A DNA stretch of 44,714 nucleotides, taken from the NCBI GenBank assembly GCA_900549865.1, contig URPU01000005.1, positions 1 through 44,714 on the forward strand. Direction: 5' to 3'. Position 1 is the stretch's first letter, and the number at the start of each line of letters is the position of its first letter. A program made the translations under genes and the position numbers. The stretch is from an uncultured Eubacteriales bacterium. GTDB taxonomy: Bacteria; Bacillota; Clostridia; Oscillospirales; Oscillospiraceae. Below are positions 24,204-32,407 of the stretch, in pieces. The notes beneath the pieces are model-generated. The model had not been told where the DNA came from, did not search any database, and worked only from the letters and a program-made list of their open reading frames with translations.

Positions 24204-25054
24204 AAAGCATATCTGTCAAATTAAAGCGTGCCACCGGTCATTCTGCAGGAGCATGGCTTCTTTCTCTTCTGGTTCTTGCGTTTATTCTGGTTCAATTGAC
24301 GCCGCTGTATTTCATGATCTCAAACTCCATAAAGACCAAAGACGCCTATTTGCAGAATGCGTACAATCTGCCCGCTCATGCCTATTTCGGAAACTATGCG
24401 AAAATCATCACGGAGTTTGACTTCCCCAGGATGTTTTCAAACAGTTTTTTCCTTACGATTGTATCGGTCCTCATTTGCGGCTATCTTGGAGCATTGGCTG
24501 CATTCGCGGTGGGAAAATTCAACTTCAAGGGCCGTTCTCTGGTCAATATCATGATTCTTCCGCTGATGTCCATCCCCGGCGTTGTCCTTTTGATTCCCCT
24601 TTTTGTTTTCTTCTCGAAGCTGCACATGATTGATTCTCTCTGGACAGTTACGCTGATTTATATCGGTCTGATCCTGCCATTCACGGTCAACATCCTGTCG
24701 AGCTTTATGTCTTCTGTTCCGAACAGCCTCATTGAAGCAAGCCTGATGGATGGCTGCGGTTTTTTCAGGACATTCAACCGCATCGTATTTCCACTTGTCG
24801 CTCCCGGCTTTTCTGCTGCGGCAATCGTTAACGCTATGTGGATCTGGAATGAGCTGCTGATTGTCTCTGTATTTACACAGAGCGATGCGAAACGCACACT
24901 GATTCTCGGCCTGATCTCCCTGCAGGGTAGATTTTCTGTCGATATCCCTCTGTTGATGGCTGGGGCAGCGGTGTCTTCCATCCCCATCATACTCTTATAT
25001 TTACTGAGCCAGAAATGGTTTATTCGCGGCTTGGTAGTGGGCGGTGAAAAATGA
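24200..25054 (+). CDS. sugar ABC permease 2 (MalG-like)
   Basis: 284 residues, six membrane segments, EAA loop EASLMDGCGFFRTFNRIVFPLVAPG near residue 176 and IWNELL afterwards. Overlaps the first permease by 4 nt (ATGA) and the next gene by 4 nt. Confidence 0.92.
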   Translation: MKSISVKLKRATGHSAGAWLLSLLVLAFILVQLTPLYFMISNSIKTKDAYLQNAYNLPAHAYFGNYAKIITEFDFPRMFSNSFFLTIVSVLICGYLGALAAFAVGKFNFKGRSLVNIMILPLMSIPGVVLLIPLFVFFSKLHMIDSLWTVTLIYIGLILPFTVNILSSFMSSVPNSLIEASLMDGCGFFRTFNRIVFPLVAPGFSAAAIVNAMWIWNELLIVSVFTQSDAKRTLILGLISLQGRFSVDIPLLMAGAAVSSIPIILLYLLSQKWFIRGLVVGGEK

Positions 25055-26085
25055 ATAATCTTCTCACTAATATTTACGAGCAGCCTGCCGAGCTGAAGAA
25101 GGTGCTGGATTCTCTGCTGAATGAATATCATGATGGGGTAAAAACCATTGCCGGAAAAATGAATTCTGCCGGCAGGATCATTCTCACTTCCATGGGCAGT
25201 GCCTACTATTCCCTGTTCCCGACATACTATTACCTGAAAAAAGCGGGATATCATGTGTGGCTGGAGCAGACGTCCGAATTGCTGGATGAAATCAGTCTTC
25301 TGAATGAAAATGACGTATGTATTCTTATGTCCAGATCCGGCGAAAGTTATGAAGTTGCGAAGCTGCCCTCAATTTTAAAAGCACGCGGCATTGAAACCAT
25401 TTCCATAACGATGACGCCTGACAGCACCATGGCAAAATATTCAGATTATGTTCTGATAGACAACAGCACCTATGATGACCTGGTATGCACAAAGGCTTAT
25501 ACATCGATGGCTTTATGCGGTCTTTTCTGCGCCCAAACGGCGTGGAGAGGCCGGGTCGATGACAGGACAGTCAACGAGCTGTTCCGCATGCTGGATTGGA
25601 TGGAAGCAAATAAGGAAATCGTTCTAGGCAGGCTGCAGCAGCAGAGTTGTCTGGCGGAGGCTGACGGCTTTTACTGTCTTTCGAGAGGCTACGGCATCGG
25701 CGTGATTGAGAGCGCCTCACTGTGGATTGAGGAAGAGGCAAAAAAATGCTGTCACCCCTCCACGATCGATAATTTTTATCACGGGCCGATTGAAGTGATT
25801 CAAAATAAGGTGATGAACATTTTTCTCAACACAGAGGGAAACGATCGCTCCTGTAAAATCTGGAAACTCATATGCGATAACACGGATCTGTCGTTGTATG
25901 TCGGTCCGGAGGGGCAGGAAGGTTGTGGAAACATTGTGCTGTACTATCCCGAATTTGATTTCGATAAAGAGTATTATATGATTCTACTTGCCTTGTTCTT
26001 CCAGCTGATTGCATATCAGTGCACTTTAGGTGCAGAAAGGGTACCTGGCGAGTTTCAGATTTTAAATGACTGGGTGGTGACATGA
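25051..26085 (+). CDS. double-SIS sugar-phosphate isomerase/deglycase
   Basis: 344 residues with two SIS domains. Domain 1 has MGSAYYSLFPTYYYLKKAG and the phosphate loop SRSGESYEV near 95; domain 2 has SRGYGIGVIESASLWIEEEAKKCCHP and the FYHGPIEVI motif near 245. The layout is that of FrlB-type deglycases and of the isomerase half of GlmS; no glutaminase domain is present. With a sugar kinase next door, the substrate is probably a 6-phosphorylated Amadori compound or amino sugar. Translationally coupled on both sides by 4-nt overlaps. Confidence 0.88.
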   Translation: MNNLLTNIYEQPAELKKVLDSLLNEYHDGVKTIAGKMNSAGRIILTSMGSAYYSLFPTYYYLKKAGYHVWLEQTSELLDEISLLNENDVCILMSRSGESYEVAKLPSILKARGIETISITMTPDSTMAKYSDYVLIDNSTYDDLVCTKAYTSMALCGLFCAQTAWRGRVDDRTVNELFRMLDWMEANKEIVLGRLQQQSCLAEADGFYCLSRGYGIGVIESASLWIEEEAKKCCHPSTIDNFYHGPIEVIQNKVMNIFLNTEGNDRSCKIWKLICDNTDLSLYVGPEGQEGCGNIVLYYPEFDFDKEYYMILLALFFQLIAYQCTLGAERVPGEFQILNDWVVT

Positions 26086-27011
26086 TGCGTTATATTTTTG
26101 GGGCCGACATCGGCGGCACCAGAACAAAACTCGGTTTGACAGATATCCAGATGGGAATAATAATAAGCCAGTCTGTGATCCCGACGGAGGGCTCGTCGAA
26201 AGAAAGCTTTTTGGATGCGTTCTCAGACTGCTTTGAATCTCAGTTGAGCAAAAACGGGCTGAACAAAGATCAGATTTTCGGAATTGGTATATCTATCGGG
26301 AGCTATATTTTCCCGGCTAACGGAGTCGTGGATACCATGGGCGGTTTTATCAACATTCCGGACGGCTACCCTCTGAAAGATATCATCGAGGAACGTATGG
26401 AACTCCCCTGCCGAATTGAGAACGATGCGCGACTGATCTGCTATGCGGAAAGTCTGTTTGGTGCAGGGAAAGCGTACGGCCGGGTGCTGACTCTAACGCT
26501 CGGAACCGGAGTCGGCGTTGGCTTTGTCGTAAATAAGAGATTTCCAGATCCTGACGCATGCAACCACCTTTCCGGTCATCTCAAAGTCAGAAGTCTGGGT
26601 GAAATACCCGTATTGGATCAGGCAAAATGCTATTGTGCCGTGGACGGCTGTCTGGAGTCCACCTGTTCGGGAACGGCTTTACAGCGATACGCCAGATCGA
26701 TACTGGGTTCCAATGTCACCAACGAAGAACTGTTCGCCCTTGCAGAGGCAGGGGATTCGGGTGCAAAACAGATCGTTGATTGGTATATGACATATCTTTC
26801 CATCGGCTTGAACCAACTGATTTATGTCTATGCTCCGGATATGATCGTGCTGGCTGGAGGCGTGGCAAACAGTCTCGAACCATACCTAGACAGGATCCGT
26901 GAGCAAACCACAGCACGGATTCACAGCGAATACAAATGTGAAATCACCACTTCAAAGCTAAAAGAAAGTGCGGGCATAATAGGAGCTGCAAGTCTGTTTC
27001 TGGAGGAATAA
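26082..27011 (+). CDS. ROK-family sugar kinase
   Basis: 309 residues. ATP phosphate loop FGADIGGTRTKLGL near residue 6-19, catalytic IENDARLICYAE with Asp near 113, TLGTGVGVGFV near 138, and the ROK zinc motif CYCAVDGCLES near 183-193. The usual GEIGH box before the zinc site is replaced by NHLSGHLKV, suggesting an unusual sugar. Not a repressor: no HTH is present. It would phosphorylate the imported compound for the SIS enzyme. Confidence 0.9.
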   Translation: MMRYIFGADIGGTRTKLGLTDIQMGIIISQSVIPTEGSSKESFLDAFSDCFESQLSKNGLNKDQIFGIGISIGSYIFPANGVVDTMGGFINIPDGYPLKDIIEERMELPCRIENDARLICYAESLFGAGKAYGRVLTLTLGTGVGVGFVVNKRFPDPDACNHLSGHLKVRSLGEIPVLDQAKCYCAVDGCLESTCSGTALQRYARSILGSNVTNEELFALAEAGDSGAKQIVDWYMTYLSIGLNQLIYVYAPDMIVLAGGVANSLEPYLDRIREQTTARIHSEYKCEITTSKLKESAGIIGAASLFLEE

Positions 27012-27014
27012 ATC

Positions 27015-27425
27015 ATGAAACTAATCACACAAAAAGACTTATGCGATGCTCTGTTTGGCCATCCATACGAGAATAATCCGGCGTATTCCGCGGCGATGTC
27101 TATCGTCCACATATCAGGAGACGGGAAGCTGCTGATAGGCTATTGGCACGCCCCTGTGGGAGAGGTCCGGTTGGACTATGGCAAAAATATCGAGAATATA
27201 TATGTTATACAGGGCAGAATGAAGCTGGTTAAGCCGGACGGCACGGAAGTTGCCGCTGCATCCGGCGATATCCTGCAGTGCGGAGGAGATTCAGAAAGTG
27301 TAAATTGTGTTGTGGAAGAGTATGTCAAGGCACTGTTTATTGTTTATCCGCAGACGGAGGAAGATCTTGCTTTTGTACGAAAAATTGAGAAAGAGAACAG
27401 CAGTCTTCGCTTCCAGGTTCAATGA
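27015..27425 (+). CDS. cupin-fold protein (EutQ-like)
   Basis: 136 residues. A single beta-barrel with YGKNIENIYVIQGRMKLVKPDGTEVAAASGDILQCG. The metal-binding histidines of classical cupins are missing, and Glu/Asp/Lys occupy the first motif, as in EutQ-type cupins. Last gene of the operon, 3 bp after the kinase. May act as an epimerase or mutarotase accessory; this is inference. Confidence 0.75.
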   Translation: MKLITQKDLCDALFGHPYENNPAYSAAMSIVHISGDGKLLIGYWHAPVGEVRLDYGKNIENIYVIQGRMKLVKPDGTEVAAASGDILQCGGDSESVNCVVEEYVKALFIVYPQTEEDLAFVRKIEKENSSLRFQVQ

Positions 27426-27454
27426 ATTTGAAAAAATAATACCAGGGTAAAAGT

Positions 27455-27494
27455 GCTCCCGTACTGCCGATTTGGTTATACGGGAGTCTTTTTT
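27455..27494 (+). terminator. terminator of the sugar operon
   Basis: CTCCCGTA / TACGGGAG stem with a 15-nt loop, followed by TCTTTTTT. Confidence 0.85.
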
Positions 27495-27590
27495 CGTTGA
27501 AAATACAAGTAAGCTGCAGAATTTTTCTCACAAACATGATAATGCCGGATTTGCCTGGTAGACAACTTCGACATCTATCATCTCTTCGCT

Positions 27591-27664
27591 ACATCCGCAA
27601 ACTGCGGAGCGCCGATTTTTTATAGTGGAAAAATCCGCCGACATGAGGTATAATAAACTACTTA
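27591..27664 (+). repeat. dispersed repeat, right copy, with possible promoter
   Basis: Matches 20741-20812. Holds CCGCAAACTGCGG, an A-rich tract and GAGGTATAATAAAC; TATAAT at 27650-27655 is a likely -10 for the dehydrogenase gene 65 bp downstream. Confidence 0.5.
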
Positions 27665-27719
27665 ATTTTTCGGGTGTGACGGGCGATTCCGGTAAGTTGG
27701 TATTGGCGGGAGGGGGGGC

Positions 27720-28670
27720 ATGTGTTCTATGAAGGTCGTCATCATAGGCTTTTTCCCAGAGACAGCAAAAGATAGAATCCGCGGGAGTTTTCCTTGTGAC
27801 TGGGATGTCAGAATTGTTTTGCCGGAAGAGGTTGAACAAGAATTACCAGATGCTGAGGTAATTATTCCCGAACACATCCTGATCGGCGACGATATCCTGC
27901 AGAAAGCACCTAAGCTGAAGTTGGTGCAGACAGGCGCGGGATATGACAATGTTGACTTAAGCGCATGTACAAGGCATGGTGTCCAGGTATGTAATGCAGC
28001 AGGTGTAAATGCCAACGCTGTAGCCGAACATGTTATGGCCTTGATTCTTTGCTGGTACAAGAATATCGTGAAGCTCGACAAGTTCTTAAAGACGGATTCC
28101 GATGAAGGCGAACTAAACTATTTTGGAGCCGAACTCTCGGAAAAAGCAATCGGCCTTGTTGGATTTGGTCATGTCGGGAAAATAGTGGCAGAATACTGTA
28201 ATGCTTTTCACATGAAAGTGCTGGTTTATAGCCATCATCCAACTGAAGCTGCAGGAATAGAGCAAAGAGACTTGGACAGTCTGCTCTGTGACAGCGATAT
28301 TGTCAGCCTGCATGTTCCTCTGAACGAAAGTACCCGGCATATGATAAATGCAGATGTGTTTTCTAAAATGAAGTCAGACTCTGTCCTGGTCAACACCTCG
28401 AGAGGCGGAGTCATTGATGAGCCGCACCTTCTGCAGGCATTGGAGACGGGCCTCATCGGCGGCGCTTGTCTGGACGTTTTTGAAGAAGAACCCTTGCGGC
28501 GCGATCATCCATTCCGCAGAATGGAAAATGTAATCTTAACGCCACATACTGCTGGCCTTCCCGACGGCGTGAAGTATCATAGAAAGCGCTATGAGTTTTT
28601 TGTGAAGAATATCGAACGGGTAATGAATGATGAAAAACCGGATTGCAGAATTAATATTCTGCAACGATAG
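27720..28670 (+). CDS. D-2-hydroxyacid dehydrogenase (NAD-dependent)
   Basis: 316 residues, the size of the D-isomer-specific family (PGDH/glyoxylate reductase). Rossmann loop GLVGFGHVGKIVAEYC near residue 143-158, substrate-side TGAGYDNVDLSA near 76, catalytic arginine in VNTSRGGVIDE near 230, the Glu in EEEPLRRDHP near 258, and the general acid His in TPHTAG near 281. Expected reaction: reversible reduction of a 2-oxo acid. GGGAGGGGGG lies directly before the ATG at 27720. It stands outside the sugar operon after a terminator. Confidence 0.9.
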   Translation: MCSMKVVIIGFFPETAKDRIRGSFPCDWDVRIVLPEEVEQELPDAEVIIPEHILIGDDILQKAPKLKLVQTGAGYDNVDLSACTRHGVQVCNAAGVNANAVAEHVMALILCWYKNIVKLDKFLKTDSDEGELNYFGAELSEKAIGLVGFGHVGKIVAEYCNAFHMKVLVYSHHPTEAAGIEQRDLDSLLCDSDIVSLHVPLNESTRHMINADVFSKMKSDSVLVNTSRGGVIDEPHLLQALETGLIGGACLDVFEEEPLRRDHPFRRMENVILTPHTAGLPDGVKYHRKRYEFFVKNIERVMNDEKPDCRINILQR

Positions 28671-28870
28671 ATTCCGAATTATCTCTCATTATCTTCTTCC
28701 CCCGACGGTAGTAAAACACCCCGATTTTTACTACCATTTGACTACCATTGACGGCATTAACTTGCCGCATTTTGCCGTATTTTGCCGTTTCCGTGACAGA
28801 GTCACAGATTATTAACAACTTTTTCTGCCCGGCAAATCGCGGTAAATCGGGGCAGAATACGGCTTTTCAG
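28671..28870. other. intergenic A/T-richer stretch at the edge of the less GC-rich region
   Basis: Contains tandem short repeats TACTACCATTTG/ACTACCATTG (28722-28750), TTTTGCCGTATTTTGCCG (28770-28787) and the sequence ACTTGCCGCATT (28760-28771) that also occurs at 20680. No gene. It could be a former attachment or recombination site. Confidence 0.4.
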
Positions 28871-28884
28871 GAGGCTGATTGCAT

Positions 28885-29586
28885 TTGACAAAGATACTTT
28901 TTGTTTGCCACGGCAACATCTGCCGCAGTCCGACTGCGGAATTCATAATGAAGGACATCGTCAAAAAGGCCGGGATGGAGGCCGCATTTGAGATCGCCTC
29001 CGCCGCGACCTCGTCCGAGGAGCTTGGCAATGGTGTCTATCCCCCATCGCGGCGTATGCTGGAGGCGCACGGGATAAGCTGTGCCGGAAAGACGGCGCGC
29101 CGCATCCGCCCCGACGACTACGCGCATTACGACCTCATCATCGGCATGGATGAGGAGAACCGACGTAACCTTGACCGCTTCTATAACGGCGACCCTGACG
29201 GGAAGATACACGACCTGCTCGATTACGCCGGCCGGCCGGGCGAGGCCGTCTCCGACCCGTGGTATACGCGCGACTTCCAGCGCGCGTGGGATGATATCTA
29301 CGCCGGCTGCACCGGGCTGTTTGACGCGCTGTGCGGTGCCGTCACGCTGGATATGTCCGCCTGCCGCACGCGGAAGGAGCTTTACGCCGTGCTTCGCCGC
29401 GCGATGGCGTGGGAGGACTGGTACGGCGAGAACCTCGACGCCCTGTGGGATGTCCTCACGGGCCTTCCGCACACGGGGAAGCGCTTTTCCTTCATCCTCC
29501 CCGATGAGGGCGCGGCCCCATCCCTGCGCGGTTACGCCGAAAGGATGAGGGAGGTGTTCCGCCGCGCGGGCGCGCTTGCGGAATAA
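28885..29586 (+). CDS. low-molecular-weight protein tyrosine phosphatase fused to barstar
   Basis: 233 residues, about 80 more than a normal LMW-PTP. Residues 1-145: phosphatase with the P-loop CHGNICRS (Cys8, Arg14), and the general acid Asp in VSDPWY. Residues about 155-233: barstar (barnase-inhibitor) fold, VTLDMSACRTRKELYAVLRRAM followed by YGENLDALWDVLTGL, the conserved YGxNLDALWDxL core of barstar. GGAGG lies 10 nt before the TTG at 28885, which gives the usual start MTKILFVCHGN; a TTG at 28879 is 4 nt from the SD. The phosphatase is expected to act on bacterial phosphotyrosine or phosphoarginine proteins, the barstar half to bind an RNase-like partner, which is not encoded nearby. Confidence 0.9.
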   Translation: MTKILFVCHGNICRSPTAEFIMKDIVKKAGMEAAFEIASAATSSEELGNGVYPPSRRMLEAHGISCAGKTARRIRPDDYAHYDLIIGMDEENRRNLDRFYNGDPDGKIHDLLDYAGRPGEAVSDPWYTRDFQRAWDDIYAGCTGLFDALCGAVTLDMSACRTRKELYAVLRRAMAWEDWYGENLDALWDVLTGLPHTGKRFSFILPDEGAAPSLRGYAERMREVFRRAGALAE

Positions 29587-29639
29587 GCCAAACTGATACA
29601 ATGTCTAACGTCTAAATTTATAGTATAGTGTATAAATTT

Positions 29640-29668
29640 CGCGCCCCGTTTCCGGCGCGCGTTTTTTC
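29640..29668 (+). terminator. terminator of the phosphatase-barstar gene
   Basis: CGCGCC / GGCGCG stem with an 8-nt loop, followed by CGTTTTTTC. Confidence 0.8.
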
Positions 29669-29681
29669 TGCCTCTATGCTT

Positions 29682-31172
29682 TTATTTTTCGGATCCCGCG
29701 GCGTCTCCGGCGTCCGCGCCGCCGTCGCTGTCCGCCGCGGCGGGTGCTTCAGCTTCGTCGCGCATGTCCTCCGGCAGTATCGCCATGAGGTCGTCCTTTG
29801 TCGGCGCGTCCATCTGCGCCACGCGGTTGGACTGGCGCACTATCATGTCCTCAAAGCAGTTGCGCACGTCGCGCCCGTTGCCGAAGTTGTCCCCGCGCTG
29901 CTCATATAGCTGCGTGAACAGCTCCTCCGCCGTTTTCTCCGCCTCCGGCGTGAGGGTGTAGCTGTTTTTCCTGCACTGCATCTTGAATATGGCCAAAAGC
30001 TGCTCCCCGGTGTAGTCCGGGAAGAAGAAATATTTGTTGAAGCGCGACTCAAGCCCCGGATTGGAGTTGAGGAACTGCTCCATCGGCCCGGTATAGCCCG
30101 CCACGACGACGATAAGGTCATCCCTGTGATCCTCCATCGCCTTGAGTATCGTCTCTATGGCTTCCCGGCCGAAGTCGTTATCCCCGCCGGAGGACAGCGA
30201 ATACGCCTCGTCGATGAACAGCACGCCGCCGAGGGCGGACTTTATGACCTCCTGCGTTTTCAGTGCCGTCTGCCCGACGTAGCCCGCCACCAGGCCCGAA
30301 CGGTCCACCTCCACTAGCTGGCCCTTGCTCAGCACGCCGATGGACGCATACAGCCCGCTTATCAGACGCGCGACCGTCGTCTTGCCGGTGCCGGGGTTGC
30401 CCATGAACACCATGTGCAGGCTCATCGGCGGCACGGGAAGGCCGTTTTCCTGCCGCAGGCGGCGCACCTTTACAAGGTTTATGAGGTTTTTGACGTCCTT
30501 TTTCACATCGTCCAGCCCGACAAGCGATTCAAGCTGCGCCATAAGCTCGTCGAAGTCCGGCTTCTCCGCCTCCGCGGCGGGCACTTGTGCGCCCTGCGCC
30601 GCTTCCTGTCCGGCGGCGCTGCGCGCGATCTGCGGGTGCTTGTCCTTGAAGCCCGGCTCGCTCGTCGTGACGAAGTCCATGGGGTTCAGTGCCTCCTTCG
30701 CCTTGCCCACGCCGCTCGCGTCGCATATCGCGGCAAGCTTGTCCGTGCACTCGGTGATGTACTCCGCCTCCGCAAGCGACACATCGTCGTCACACGCCGC
30801 GATGTACAGCAGTATGTTCGTGAACATCCTTATGAACGTGCGCGAGGCCTGCGTGCCGCGCTTGGCGTCCGATTCGGCAAGGTTCCAGTAGAACACCGGC
30901 GGCATGAACACCTCGCAGTCGCACACGGCGCTCGTCAGGCTCCACAGCATCCACGTGGGCTTCGGCTGGTTGCGCGAATATATCTCGTTTGCGATGTCCA
31001 CATGCCTCTGCGTCATTCCGCCGCCGCGGCTCCACAGCTGCAGGGCGCAGTTGGTCATGAATTCGTCCAGCTCCTTGGCCAGTGAATAACTGCCAAGGCG
31101 GTAAAAGGCGTCCGTGTTTGCGGAATATATCTTGTGAAAATCCTCCGGGGATCTGTTCCATGTGGTCGGCAT
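29682..31172 (-). CDS. AAA ATPase, SpoVK/CbbX type, with TerB-like N-terminal region
   Basis: 496 residues. Residues 1-200 are helical; FIRMFTNILLYIAACDDDVSLAEAEYITECTDKL (113-146) resembles a TerB-like domain. The CbxX/SpoVK-type AAA domain runs from about 205: LESLVGLDDVKKDVKNLI, Walker A GNPGTGKTT (258-266), pore loop GYVGQTA near 297-303, Walker B VLFIDEAY (317-324), sensor 1 and arginine fingers in LIVVVAGYTGPMEQFLNSNPGLESRF. Hexameric remodelling ATPase; target unknown. The C-terminal 30 residues are Ala/Asp/Gly-rich. The ATG at 31172 has AGGAG 10 nt upstream; the preceding 17 codons in frame lack an SD. Confidence 0.88.
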   Translation of the reverse strand: MPTTWNRSPEDFHKIYSANTDAFYRLGSYSLAKELDEFMTNCALQLWSRGGGMTQRHVDIANEIYSRNQPKPTWMLWSLTSAVCDCEVFMPPVFYWNLAESDAKRGTQASRTFIRMFTNILLYIAACDDDVSLAEAEYITECTDKLAAICDASGVGKAKEALNPMDFVTTSEPGFKDKHPQIARSAAGQEAAQGAQVPAAEAEKPDFDELMAQLESLVGLDDVKKDVKNLINLVKVRRLRQENGLPVPPMSLHMVFMGNPGTGKTTVARLISGLYASIGVLSKGQLVEVDRSGLVAGYVGQTALKTQEVIKSALGGVLFIDEAYSLSSGGDNDFGREAIETILKAMEDHRDDLIVVVAGYTGPMEQFLNSNPGLESRFNKYFFFPDYTGEQLLAIFKMQCRKNSYTLTPEAEKTAEELFTQLYEQRGDNFGNGRDVRNCFEDMIVRQSNRVAQMDAPTKDDLMAILPEDMRDEAEAPAAADSDGGADAGDAAGSEK

Positions 31173-31215
31173 AGCGCTGCACTCCTTATATGTCTTATAA
31201 CAGTTATTATATAAC

Positions 31216-31257
31216 AAAATCATGCCGGGTCAAGAGAAATCCCCCGCCCGGCACGAT
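31216..31257 (-). terminator. terminator of the 52-residue protein gene
   Basis: On the minus strand ATCGTGCCGGG / CCCGGCATGAT followed by TTTTGTT. Confidence 0.75.
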
Positions 31258-31259
31258 AT

Positions 31260-31418
31260 TCATGTTCTTTTTCCCTGCGGGTTAAAGCGCACGGCGGCGC
31301 TTTTGGCCTCCCGCCGCGGCATGAGCTTCACGTTTTCCGGCAGAGGCGTCTTTCCCTTTTCGACGCGCTGCCACACCGCGGCAAAGCCCGCAAGCTCCTT
31401 TTGAATATCTCTGTCCAT
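31260..31418 (-). CDS. small basic protein, 52 residues, unknown
   Basis: Starts MDRDIQKELAGFAAVWQRVEK and continues with GKTPLPENVKLMPRREAKSAAVRF to a TGA at 31260. GGGAG lies about 9 nt before the ATG at 31418, and the stop is followed by a terminator, so it looks like an independent transcription unit. Helical N-terminus, basic C-terminus, no membrane segment. Family not recognised. It lies upstream of the AAA ATPase on the same strand and divergent from rsmE. Confidence 0.6.
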   Translation of the reverse strand: MDRDIQKELAGFAAVWQRVEKGKTPLPENVKLMPRREAKSAAVRFNPQGKRT

Positions 31419-31531
31419 AATATCGACTCCCGTATATAAAAGTTTCCCCGCCGTATTTTATGCCGGCTCTTGAAAAGAGGTGAAAATTGTGCGATAATAG
31501 GCTATAAAAGTATGAGCCGGAGGGAAAAACT

Positions 31532-32263
31532 ATGCCCAGATTCTTTATGGCGGGGACGAATATACTCGGCGGCATGGCGATAATGAAGGGCCGCGACGCG
31601 GAGCATGTGCACGTGCTGCGTATGCGCCCGGGCGAGGATATGATAATCTGCGACGGTCAGGGGACGGATTATAAATGCCGCCTCGTCAAGGCCGATAAGG
31701 AGCAGGTCGAGGCCGAGGTGATCGAGGTCGTGCGCTGCCCGGCGGAGCCGAGCGTGAAGGTCACGGTGCTGTGCGGGCTGCCCAAGGGCGACAAGACGGA
31801 TTATATCATCCAGAAGTGCGTGGAGGCCGGGGCGTATGAGATCCTTTTCTTCTCCTCCTCGCGCTGCATCGCCAAGCTCGGCAATGAGGAAAAGAAGCTG
31901 GAGCGCTGGCAGCGTATCGCCGAGGAGGCCGCCAAGCAGTCCGGCCGCGGCATCATCCCGCAGGTCGGCTGGGCGGGTGAGCTGGCGGACGCTTTCGACG
32001 TCGCCGTGAAGAAGGACGTGGGTCTTTTCATGTATGAAACGGGTGAGCGCGAGGCGATGGGCGATGTGCTTGAGGCGAACAAAAGCGTCTCCACCGCGGC
32101 CATTGTCACAGGGCCCGAGGGCGGCTTCGCCCCCTTTGAGGCGGAGCTTGCCAAGATAGTCGGGCTGCACCTGTGCTCGATGGGTGAGCGCATCCTGCGC
32201 TGTGAAACGGCGCCCGTCGTCGCCCTGACCGCGGCGATGTACGCCACCGGGAATCTCTCATAA
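31532..32263 (+). CDS. rsmE: 16S rRNA (uracil-1498-N3)-methyltransferase
   Basis: 243 residues, the normal RsmE length. N-terminal PUA-like barrel (HVLRMRPGEDMIICDGQG) and C-terminal SPOUT knot with VLCGLPKGDKTDYIIQKCVEAG, FSSSRC, ERWQRIAEEAAKQSGRGIIP, TGPEGGFAPFE and the AdoMet-binding MGERILRCETAPVVAL. Methylates U1498 of 16S rRNA. AGCCGGAGG lies just upstream of the ATG at 31532. Confidence 0.95.
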   Translation: MPRFFMAGTNILGGMAIMKGRDAEHVHVLRMRPGEDMIICDGQGTDYKCRLVKADKEQVEAEVIEVVRCPAEPSVKVTVLCGLPKGDKTDYIIQKCVEAGAYEILFFSSSRCIAKLGNEEKKLERWQRIAEEAAKQSGRGIIPQVGWAGELADAFDVAVKKDVGLFMYETGEREAMGDVLEANKSVSTAAIVTGPEGGFAPFEAELAKIVGLHLCSMGERILRCETAPVVALTAAMYATGNLS

Positions 32264-32321
32264 CGGGCGGCGTGGATGTATAAAGCAGAGGAATAGTATA
32301 TAGATTTTAGTATAATAGTAT

Positions 32322-32358
32322 AACTGCCGCCGGGATCGCCCCCGGCGGCAGTTTAATA
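32322..32358. terminator. bidirectional terminator between rsmE and the gene fragment
   Basis: AACTGCCGCCGGG / CCCGGCGGCAGTT with a 6-nt loop, followed by TAATATG; the minus-strand side is followed by ATACTATTATA. Confidence 0.7.
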
Positions 32359-32407
32359 TGCTTCCCTTCGGAAGCCTATTATTTTATATCATATCAGCTT
32401 TCCTCTA

